NCBI GenBank assembly: GCA_027486275.1
Contig: JAIXPM010000171.1
Location: forward strand, 1-5,084
Direction of reading: 5' to 3'
Length of the DNA: 5,084 nucleotides
Source: Sphingomonadales bacterium
Lineage (GTDB): Bacteria > Pseudomonadota > Alphaproteobacteria > Sphingomonadales > Sphingomonadaceae
How positions within the stretch are numbered: position 1 is the stretch's first letter; every line of letters begins with the position of its first letter. A model generated the notes under the pieces. The model was not told the DNA's origin, did no database searches, and worked only from the letters and a program-made list of their open reading frames with translations. Shown here piece after piece: positions 1 through 4,788 of this stretch. The position numbers and the translations under genes are program-made.

Positions 1-101
1 AGCGCCCGTCCAGCGCGGGCCAAGCGCTCGCCGGGCGCAGACAGCGAGCCCGGCAGCGCAATGCTGCCTCCGGCTGCCGGCTGAAATCCCGGTTGATACA
101 A
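1..101 (-). CDS. Probable N-terminus of a leftward gene, possibly an M23-type cell-wall peptidase (partial, tentative)
   Basis: An open reading frame runs leftward off the window edge, giving 33 residues and no stop. It begins MYQPGFQPAAGG if TTG at 101-99 is the start. A GGGGGA sequence (113-108 on the minus strand) sits six bases before that TTG. A second in-frame TTG lies at 128-126, and an in-frame TAG stands further upstream near 151-155, so translation must begin between them. The peptide is rich in Gly, Pro and Ala with a Gln/Tyr start, which resembles, from memory only, the N-termini of sphingomonad M23 metallopeptidases that precede a membrane anchor. No catalytic part lies in the window, so the family is a guess. 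A CtrA-like box 34-49 bases upstream would suit a cell-cycle or envelope gene. The competing plus-strand reading that stops at 84 is weaker but not excluded. Confidence 0.35.
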   Translation of the reverse strand, partial: MYQPGFQPAAGGSIALPGSLSAPGERLARAGRA

Positions 102-134
102 GCCCGATCCCCCAGTGCCGATGGCCAATCCGTC

Positions 135-150
135 TTTACGAACGGTTAAC
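135..150 (+). promoter_or_regulatory. CtrA-like binding box
   Basis: The sequence TTTA, seven bases, then TTAAC matches the alphaproteobacterial CtrA consensus TTAA-N7-TTAAC with one mismatch. It sits in the AT-richer part of the divergent intergenic region. A loose -10-like TAAATT lies at 168-173, so it could overlap the -35 region of a rightward promoter. Equally it lies just upstream of the probable leftward gene. Which gene it serves is not decidable by eye. Confidence 0.4.
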
Positions 151-375
151 TATCTACTCTTGCCGGATAAATTCGTTTCCGGCGTGTCTGTGGTTGATTT
201 GCCTCTCGCGAGTCGCCGTGTCAATCCGGCAACAATCTGTGGGCAAGTCAACTGGGACGAGCCGCCGTCATTATACGGTCACTTGCGCCGCCGATTCACT
301 CGTGTCACCTTCATGTCCATGCACAACCGCGCAGGCTGTACATGATGGGGTGGCCGCAGCGTCACCGGCAACGGG

Positions 376-392
376 TGGGCCCGCCGGGCCCA
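376..392. repeat. Perfect 8+1+8 GC-rich palindrome in the helicase leader
   Basis: TGGGCCCG, a central C, then CGGGCCCA form a perfect inverted repeat 72 bases before the helicase start codon. In RNA it would give a seven-pair stem closed by a GCC triloop. No T-run follows, so it is not an ordinary intrinsic terminator. It may be an operator or a leader hairpin. GC richness makes some palindromes expected by chance. Confidence 0.45.
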
Positions 393-463
393 GATCCTGA
401 TTGTTCCGGGTCCGATTGCCACAGGCCCTTGCCGCTGCGCCTGCCGCGCTCCAGATCTGACGG

Positions 464-3055
464 GTGAACCGGTTCATCGCCTCGCCCGCCAGCAATGGCA
501 ACAGCCGGATCACGGCCGTGCTGGGCCCCACCAACACCGGCAAGACACATCTCGCGGTCGAACGCCTGTGCGGCCACACCAGCGGCATGATCGGATTTCC
601 GCTGCGGCTGCTGGCCCGCGAAGTCTATGAAAAAGTGGTGGCGGCAAAAGGCGCTGCCTCTGTCGCGCTTATCACCGGTGAGGAAAAGATTGTGCCGCCG
701 GGCGCGCGTTGGTTCCTGTGCACGGTCGAATCGATGCCGCTGGATCGGGAAGTCGCCTTCATGGCGATCGACGAAGGCCAGATGGGTGCCGATCCCGAAC
801 GCGGCCATGTGTTCACCGATCGCCTGCTCAGGGCGCGCGGTTATGCCGAAACCATGATCCTGGGATCGGAAACGCTGCGCCCGCTCATCCGCAAGCTGAT
901 CCCGGAGGCCGAGATCATCACCCGGCCGCGCTTTTCCACGCTGGCCTATGCCGGGCCGAAGAAGCTGTCCCGGCTGCCGCGCCGTACCGCCATCGTCGCG
1001 TTCACCGCCGCCGAAGTCTATGCCATTGCCGAAATGCTGCGCCGGCAAAAGGGTGGCGCTGCGGTGGTGATGGGCTCGCTGAGCCCACGCACCCGCAACG
1101 CGCAGGTGGCCATGTACCAGTCCGGCGAGGTCGATTATCTCGTTGCCACCGATGCCATTGGCATGGGGCTCAACATGGACATCACTCATGTCGCCTTTGC
1201 GGCGCTGGGCAAGTTTGACGGCAAGCGCCAGCGTCGGCTGACCCTTTCGGAAATGGCGCAGATCGCTGGCCGCGCCGGTCGTCACCAGCGCGATGGCACG
1301 TTTGGCACGGTGCAACTGGGCAGCGAGGCCAATTGCAGTTTCACGCCGGAGGAGATCGAAGGGCTGGAGGAGCACCGCTTCGAACCGCTGACCCACCTTG
1401 TCTGGCGCAACACCGATCTTGATTTTTCCAGCCTGCCCAAGCTGGTGGCGACAATGGACGCCCGTACGCCGCGCCCCGAGCTGGTACGATCGGATGATGC
1501 CATCGATCTGGGCGTGCTCAAGCGCCTGGCTGGCGAGCCTTGGGTGATGGAGCGTGCCAGCAGCCGAACGCTGGGTGAACGCGGTCTGTTCCGCCTGTGG
1601 CAGGCGTGCAGCCTGCCCGATTATCGCAAGACCGGGGTGGAAGCGCACACGCGGCTGGTGGGGCGGGTGTTTCGCCATCTCACCGAAGGCCGCGGCCATC
1701 TGCCCGATGCCTGGATTGCGGCGGAAATCGCCCATCTCGATCGGATGACGGGTGATGTGGAAGCGATTGCCGATCGCATCGCGGCGGCGCGGACATGGAC
1801 CTATATCGCGCACCGGCCCGATTGGCTCGACAATCCCGCGCATTGGGCAGAACGCACCCGTGCACTGGAAGATCGCCTGTCCGACGCGCTGCATGGTGCG
1901 CTAACCCAGCGCTTCGTTGATCGCCGCACAGCTGTGCTGCTCAAGGATCTGAGGGCGCGCGGGGTATCAGCCCACGTTCTGATCGAAGCCGATGGCGGCG
2001 TAGCGGTGGATGGCGAAGTGATCGGCCGCCTCGATGGTTTCCGCTTCACCGCCGATGCGGCAGCCCGCGCCGGCGAACAACGGCTGCTGCTGGCCGCGGC
2101 CGAGCGTCACTTGTCCCGCGAACTGGGCGCCCGCGCCAAGCGCTTGGCCGAAGCGGGTGACGCGGATTTCACGCTGGATTTCGATGGCAGCCTGCCGCCG
2201 CGCCTGTTGTGGCAGGGCGCGCGGGTGGCGGTGTTGCGCAAGGGCCGCGATGCGCTGACCCCGCGCGTGGAGCTTGATCGAGCCGTTTCAGCGCTCGGCC
2301 CGGATGATCGCCGCCGGGTGCAGGAGCGGCTGGAGCGTTTTGTGGGTGAAGCCATCGCCCATGTCGCGGCGCCGCTGGCCAAGGTGCAGGCGCTTCGCGC
2401 CGAGGTTTCCGCGCCGGCGCGCGGCCTGATCGTGCAGCTGGTGGAAGGTTTGGGCGTACTGGCCCGCGAGCATGTCGCCGAACAATTGGTGGGCGTGACC
2501 CGCACCGACCGGCAGGCGCTCAGCCGCTGCGGCGTACGCATGGGCCCGCTGCATCTGTTCGTGCCAGCGCTGCTGCGCCCGGAACCGACGCGCTGGCGCC
2601 TTGCCCTGTGGGCCGTGGCCAGCGAACTGACCAGCCTGCCACCGCTGCCGGCACCCGGCCGGGTCTCGCTGTCGGGCGCGGCTGTGGAAGCGCCGGCCAA
2701 TGTGCTGCTGGTCGCCGGCTTCTGGCGGCTGGGCCAGGGCAAGGACGCGATTGCGGTGCGCATCGACATGGTCGATCGCCTGTCGCGCCATATCCACGAG
2801 CGTCGCGATGGCCGCGCCCCGTTCATGCCAGATCCCAATTGGGCCTCCACGCTTGGCCTGTCGCAGGATGGGTTGGCGCGGCTGCTGCGGGCATTGGGCT
2901 ATCGCCCGCGCCTCGTTGATGGCGCGCCGCATTTCGCCTGGGCCGGGCCACGTCCCGCTATCCGCCGGTCAGCGCCGGCGGACGAAGTTGTTCCCCCGGC
3001 CAGAGGGAACGAGGCTTCGCCCTTTGCCAGTCTGGCCGCGATGATGAGGAGGTAG
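464..3055 (+). CDS. SUV3-like superfamily 2 RNA helicase with long C-terminal extension
   Basis: This 863-residue cytoplasmic ATP-dependent helicase belongs to the SUV3/Ski2-like branch, whose members unwind RNA. Visible motifs, in order, are Walker A GPTNTGKT (21-28), Ia with PLRLLAREVY (46-55), Ib CTVESM (86-91), motif II as DEGQ (103-106), motif III GSETL (134-138), motif V ATDAIGMGLNM (228-238) and motif VI QIAGRAGR (266-273). A SUV3-type helical region follows to about residue 430. The remaining 430 or so residues are Arg/Ala/Leu rich and I recognise no domain in them. GTG at 464 is effectively forced: an in-frame TGA lies at 458-460 and the next usable start falls inside the core fold. 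Its ribosome site is weak, suggesting low expression. The gene overlaps the ribosome site of the next gene and is the head of a probable operon. Helicase identity is near certain; its cellular substrate is unknown. Related alphaproteobacterial genes are sometimes called mgpS, a name I do not assign. Confidence 0.95.
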   Translation: MNRFIASPASNGNSRITAVLGPTNTGKTHLAVERLCGHTSGMIGFPLRLLAREVYEKVVAAKGAASVALITGEEKIVPPGARWFLCTVESMPLDREVAFMAIDEGQMGADPERGHVFTDRLLRARGYAETMILGSETLRPLIRKLIPEAEIITRPRFSTLAYAGPKKLSRLPRRTAIVAFTAAEVYAIAEMLRRQKGGAAVVMGSLSPRTRNAQVAMYQSGEVDYLVATDAIGMGLNMDITHVAFAALGKFDGKRQRRLTLSEMAQIAGRAGRHQRDGTFGTVQLGSEANCSFTPEEIEGLEEHRFEPLTHLVWRNTDLDFSSLPKLVATMDARTPRPELVRSDDAIDLGVLKRLAGEPWVMERASSRTLGERGLFRLWQACSLPDYRKTGVEAHTRLVGRVFRHLTEGRGHLPDAWIAAEIAHLDRMTGDVEAIADRIAAARTWTYIAHRPDWLDNPAHWAERTRALEDRLSDALHGALTQRFVDRRTAVLLKDLRARGVSAHVLIEADGGVAVDGEVIGRLDGFRFTADAAARAGEQRLLLAAAERHLSRELGARAKRLAEAGDADFTLDFDGSLPPRLLWQGARVAVLRKGRDALTPRVELDRAVSALGPDDRRRVQERLERFVGEAIAHVAAPLAKVQALRAEVSAPARGLIVQLVEGLGVLAREHVAEQLVGVTRTDRQALSRCGVRMGPLHLFVPALLRPEPTRWRLALWAVASELTSLPPLPAPGRVSLSGAAVEAPANVLLVAGFWRLGQGKDAIAVRIDMVDRLSRHIHERRDGRAPFMPDPNWASTLGLSQDGLARLLRALGYRPRLVDGAPHFAWAGPRPAIRRSAPADEVVPPARGNEASPFASLAAMMRR
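3047..3052 (+). promoter_or_regulatory. Consensus Shine-Dalgarno sequence inside the helicase 3' end
   Basis: AGGAGG lies six bases before the TTG at 3059. It is made of the last two codons of the helicase (Arg-Arg, AGG AGG), just before its TAG stop. This perfect site decides the TTG start of the S4 gene and implies translational coupling. Confidence 0.85.
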
Positions 3056-3058
3056 CAT

Positions 3059-3403
3059 TTGGTCTACGGAGCAGGGTTGAGGCTGGACAAGTTCCTCTGG
3101 TTTGCGCGCCTGGCGCCATCCCGATCCCACGCTCAGGACCTGTGTGAAAGCCGACGATTGCGTATCGATGGCCGCGTGGTGGATCGAGCAGCGACATTGG
3201 TCAGGGCCGGAGCGGTGCTCAGCTGGCCACGCGGTGATGATGTGATCGTGGTGCGCGTGGAAGGCCTGCCGGATCACCGCGGCCCCTATGCCGAAGCCCG
3301 CGATTTCTACACCGATCTCACCCCCGCCAGAGCGGCGATCAACGCTGATGCGACCCTGTCTTCGCAAGATGCCCTCTTGCCAGAAGCCTTCGCCCTCGCC
3401 TAA
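3059..3403 (+). CDS. S4-domain RNA-binding protein, Hsp15 (HslR)-like
   Basis: A 114-residue small RNA-binding protein. The S4 fold is visible at residues 7-56: LRLDKFLWFARL, then SRSHAQDLCESRRLRIDGR, then a short beta turn around VRAGAVLSW. The following VRVEGLPDHRGPYAEARDFY resembles the segment after S4 in E. coli Hsp15, which binds free 50S subunits carrying a stalled nascent chain. It is shorter than the roughly 133 residues of E. coli Hsp15 and its tail is acidic and Ala-rich rather than Lys-rich, so ribosome binding may differ. The start is TTG at 3059, supported by a consensus AGGAGG six bases upstream; only three bases separate it from the helicase stop, so the two are almost surely co-translated. 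The family call is firm; the ribosome-rescue role is inferred from relatives. Confidence 0.9.
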   Translation: MVYGAGLRLDKFLWFARLAPSRSHAQDLCESRRLRIDGRVVDRAATLVRAGAVLSWPRGDDVIVVRVEGLPDHRGPYAEARDFYTDLTPARAAINADATLSSQDALLPEAFALA

Positions 3404-3453
3404 GGCGCGAACATACACAGGGGTAACCAGCCTTTGGCGGCTGCTGCTGCCTT

Positions 3454-3461
3454 GAGGGGAG
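3454..3461 (+). promoter_or_regulatory. Strong ribosome binding site of fdxA
   Basis: GAGGGGAG stands four bases before the ATG at 3466. It is the strongest ATG-linked site in the first operon and contrasts with the weak GTG and the TTG starts upstream, implying much higher ferredoxin synthesis per message. No intrinsic terminator separates it from the S4 gene. The 62-base gap contains a small CAGCC/GGCTG hairpin (3428-3443) and no clear promoter. Confidence 0.7.
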
Positions 3462-3465
3462 ATTT

Positions 3466-3804
3466 ATGGCCTACGTCGTCACTGAAGCGTGCATCAAGTG
3501 CAAGTACATGGATTGCGTCGAAGTGTGTCCGGTGGACTGCTTCTACGAAGGCGAGACCATGGTGGTGATCAACCCGAACGAGTGCATTGATTGCGGCGTG
3601 TGCGAACCGGAATGCCCGGCCGAAGCCATTCTGCCCGATACCGAAGGCGGTCTGGAAAAGTGGATGGAGATCAACGCCACCTACGCCGCCCAGTGGCCGA
3701 ACATCACCATGAAGGGTGAGACCCCGGATGATGCCGATTCGCACAAGGGCGAAGACGGCAAGTTCGACAAATATTTCACGCCAACGCCCGGCAAGGGCTC
3801 GTAA
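3466..3804 (+). CDS. fdxA: Seven-iron ferredoxin FdxA ([3Fe-4S][4Fe-4S])
   Basis: A 112-residue soluble electron carrier, close in sequence to Azotobacter vinelandii ferredoxin I. By analogy with that protein, Cys9, Cys17 and Cys50 should hold the [3Fe-4S] cluster and Cys21, Cys40, Cys43 and Cys46 the [4Fe-4S] cluster, with Cys12 and Cys25 free. The N-terminal cluster motif [17 protein letters not shown] and the second [12 protein letters not shown] are both intact. The C-terminal part ([12 protein letters not shown] and onward) is the usual long tail of this class. The ATG at 3466 has a strong ribosome site. It follows the helicase and S4 genes on the same strand and precedes carD, a neighbourhood I recall from other Alphaproteobacteria. 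Its redox partner is not shown by the window. Confidence 0.97.
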   Translation: MAYVVTEACIKCKYMDCVEVCPVDCFYEGETMVVINPNECIDCGVCEPECPAEAILPDTEGGLEKWMEINATYAAQWPNITMKGETPDDADSHKGEDGKFDKYFTPTPGKGS

Positions 3805-3813
3805 TCGCTCGCA

Positions 3814-3883
3814 AAACTGGTCCACTTTCGGCCTGAAAATGGCCGGAAGTGAGACTTTTTGACCCGAAACTGCCAATTTCGGC
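3814..3883. repeat. Near-exact direct repeat pair flanking the fdxA terminator
   Basis: AAACTGGTCCACTTTCGGC (3814-3832) recurs as AAACTGCCAATTTCGGC (3867-3883), identical at 16 of 17 aligned positions with a two-base gap. The start-to-start distance is 53 bases, close to five helical turns. The second copy also folds as CCGAAA (3864-3869) with TTTCGG (3877-3882). It resembles, from memory, the repeated ends of some IS21-family elements, but no transposase is present. It could also be a paired protein-binding site. Confidence 0.45.
3823..3860 (+). terminator. Probable intrinsic terminator after fdxA
   Basis: CACTTTCGGCC (3823-3833) pairs with GGCCGGAAGTG (3841-3851) in an 11-pair stem with one G-U pair and a seven-base loop. 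TTTTT follows at 3856-3860, four bases after the stem. It starts 18 bases past the fdxA stop codon and would end the helicase-S4-fdxA transcript, separating it from carD. The offset of the T-run makes it imperfect. Confidence 0.7.
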
Positions 3884-4145
3884 GGCGAGGGCAGCCATTG
3901 GCATGGCAATTGTGACAAGTTTCTGATACGATCCATTCTGTGGTCGGCGGTGATGTGCCTCCGGCCGGGTTCGCCGGTTCCGTCGCCAACTTCGCCAACC
4001 TGCCAGGCGGGCAACGGGCCAGGGTCATGCAAGACAGGCAGGCAGTCACGTCAACGGGTCGTCAGCAGGTCCCCGGCAGCGCCGCGCGCATGCCGGTACC
4101 GCGTGATTGATCCTGGCGGCCTGACAGAAAAAGGATACTGGATCT

Positions 4146-4649
4146 ATGGCAATTGCCAAACCGCTCGGTTTCGAAGTCGGTGATTATGTCGTGTACCCCA
4201 AGCATGGCGTGGGGCGCGTGGTGGAAATCCAGAGCCAGCATATCGCAGGTGCGTCGCTCGATCTGTTCGTGCTGCGTTTCGAAAAGGAGCGGATGACGCT
4301 GCGCGTTCCGACCAACAAGGCGGAAGGCGTTGGCATGCGCAAGCTGTCGAGCCAGGCCACCATGAACGAAGCGCTGACCACCCTGAAGGGCAAGCCGCGC
4401 ATCAAGCGCACCATGTGGTCGCGCCGCGCCCAGGAATATGAAGCCAAGATCAATTCGGGCGATCTGGTGAGCATCGCCGAAGTTGTGCGCGATCTGCACC
4501 GCGCCGAAGACCAGCCGGAACAGAGCTATTCCGAACGGCAGATCTATGAAGCTGCCATCGGCCGCCTCGCCCGCGAACTGGCCGCGATGGAGAACATCGA
4601 CGAGCCGGCTGCTCAGCAGAAGATTGAACAAGTGCTTAAAGCGGCGTGA
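4146..4649 (+). CDS. carD: CarD/CdnL-family RNA polymerase-binding transcription regulator
   Basis: A 167-residue regulator that binds RNA polymerase beta and stabilises open promoter complexes; relatives in Caulobacter (CdnL), Rhodobacter and mycobacteria activate rRNA and growth genes. Residues about 8-66 form the RNA polymerase interaction domain, starting FEVGDYVVYPKHGVGRV with a FVLRFEKERMTLRVP strand pair. The helical DNA-contacting domain follows, with MWSRRAQEYEAKINSGD (90-106); Trp91 matches the tryptophan that wedges into DNA at the upstream edge of the -10 element in mycobacterial CarD. Length is typical. The chain ends Lys-Ala-Ala, which resembles the ClpXP-sensitive tail of Caulobacter CdnL. 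ATG at 4146 directly precedes the conserved N-terminus, though its ribosome spacer is long. It is transcribed with the same polarity as fdxA but probably from its own promoter, and ends at a strong terminator. Confidence 0.96.
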   Translation: MAIAKPLGFEVGDYVVYPKHGVGRVVEIQSQHIAGASLDLFVLRFEKERMTLRVPTNKAEGVGMRKLSSQATMNEALTTLKGKPRIKRTMWSRRAQEYEAKINSGDLVSIAEVVRDLHRAEDQPEQSYSERQIYEAAIGRLARELAAMENIDEPAAQQKIEQVLKAA

Positions 4650-4658
4650 GCCGCTTCG

Positions 4659-4679
4659 GCGAAGCCAACACGGCTTCGC
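4659..4679 (+). repeat. Hairpin just after carD, with a competing fold
   Basis: GCGAAGCC (4659-4666) and GGCTTCGC (4672-4679) form a perfect eight-pair stem with a five-base loop, ten bases past the carD stop. The left arm can alternatively pair with GCTTCG at 4653-4658, so two folds exclude each other. No T-run follows. It probably protects the 3' end or assists the terminator downstream. Confidence 0.5.
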
Positions 4680-4685
4680 GATGAC

Positions 4686-4725
4686 ACAGGCGCCGCTTCC
4701 CACCCAGGGAGCGGCGCCTGTTTCG
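4686..4725 (+). terminator. Strong hairpin terminator after carD
   Basis: ACAGGCGCCGCT (4686-4697) pairs perfectly with AGCGGCGCCTGT (4710-4721). The stem continues through a one-base T bulge with CCC/GGG around a five-base loop. A short TTT run (4721-4723) follows the stem. This stable 15-pair stem ends the carD transcript just nine bases before the next promoter. Confidence 0.8.
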
Positions 4726-4733
4726 TAATAGAC

Positions 4734-4761
4734 TTGCAGCCGTCCAGCCTTTGTGTATTAA
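4734..4761 (+). promoter_or_regulatory. Putative promoter of the GIN-domain gene
   Basis: TTGCAG (4734-4739) and TATTAA (4756-4761) make a -35/-10 pair spaced 16 bases, each a partial match to the vegetative consensus. The predicted start near 4768 leaves a leader of only about 20 bases. The -10 lies wholly inside the inverted repeat at 4751-4776, so a protein bound there would block the promoter. Confidence 0.5.
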
Positions 4762-4776
4762 TACAGCAATACACAA
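4751..4776. promoter_or_regulatory. Perfect inverted-repeat operator overlapping -10 and ribosome site
   Basis: TTGTGTATT (4751-4759) and AATACACAA (4768-4776) are perfect nine-base arms around eight bases. Nested within is a second perfect palindrome, TGTATTAATACA (4754-4765). The core reads GTGTA-N12-TACAC, close to the AGTGTA-N13-TACACT site I recall for the GntR-family repressor YtrA of Bacillus. The right arm overlaps the first two bases of the Shine-Dalgarno AAGGAG. It is a very likely dimeric repressor site; the identity of the repressor is inferred, since its gene is not in the window. Confidence 0.7.
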
Positions 4777-4780
4777 GGAG
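4775..4780 (+). promoter_or_regulatory. Ribosome binding site of the GIN-domain gene
   Basis: AAGGAG lies eight bases before the ATG at 4789. Its first two bases belong to the operator's right arm, so an RNA hairpin of the two arms could also partly hide this site. Confidence 0.75.
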
Positions 4781-4788
4781 CTTTTGCC

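Larger units (their letters stand above)
102..463. other. Non-coding region between the left-edge gene and the helicase
   Basis: This 362-base stretch holds no convincing gene. Short open frames here have poor ribosome sites and no recognisable protein character. Composition is more mixed than in the neighbouring genes, with an AT-richer core around 130-200. It contains a CtrA-like box, a perfect GC-rich palindrome and a TTGACA hexamer on the minus strand (224-219) without a good -10 partner. No tRNA, riboswitch or intrinsic terminator was recognised. It probably carries divergent promoters for the left-edge gene and the helicase operon, with a long untranslated leader for the latter. Confidence 0.5.
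3805..4145 (+). other. Non-coding region between fdxA and carD, including the carD leader
   Basis: This 341-base gap contains an intrinsic-terminator-like hairpin, a second small hairpin and a direct repeat in its first 80 bases. The AT-richer part near 3900-3945 may hold the carD promoter: TTGTGA at 3910-3915 with a poor -10 at CATTCT (3934-3939, spacing 18). If so, carD has a leader of about 200 bases. A CGCCAAC direct repeat (3984-3990, 3993-3999) and a CGGTACCG palindrome (4094-4101) lie in the leader. The carD ribosome site is the AAAAAGGA stretch ending near 4134, with a long spacer of about 11 bases. No gene, tRNA or known riboswitch was recognised. Confidence 0.5.

Noticed and set aside
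1..84. Possible C-terminal tail of a plus-strand gene stopping with TGA at 82-84
   Set aside because: The frame is open but short and shows no recognisable motif; the minus-strand reading has a start and ribosome-like site. It cannot be fully excluded.
219..224. Exact TTGACA hexamer on the minus strand
   Set aside because: No acceptable -10 hexamer at 16-18 bases spacing.
115..400. Two short plus-strand frames in the first intergenic region
   Set aside because: No ribosome site, mixed codon use and no conserved-looking segments.
362..1894. A 510-residue open frame on the minus strand opposite the helicase
   Set aside because: It mirrors codon positions of the helicase, has His/Arg/Gln-rich composition typical of antisense frames in GC-rich DNA, and shows no domain or ribosome site.
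2107..2932. Two long minus-strand frames opposite the helicase C-terminal half
   Set aside because: Ser/Arg- and Arg/Gln-rich translations typical of shadow frames; the plus-strand helicase continues intact through the region.
3400..4049. Minus-strand frames crossing fdxA and the fdxA-carD gap
   Set aside because: They overlap a certain ferredoxin gene and have no recognisable product; the part over the gap lacks coding character.
4027..4110. 27-codon open frame in the carD leader
   Set aside because: The AGGG before it is only two bases from the ATG, and the peptide has no run of regulatory codons typical of leader peptides.
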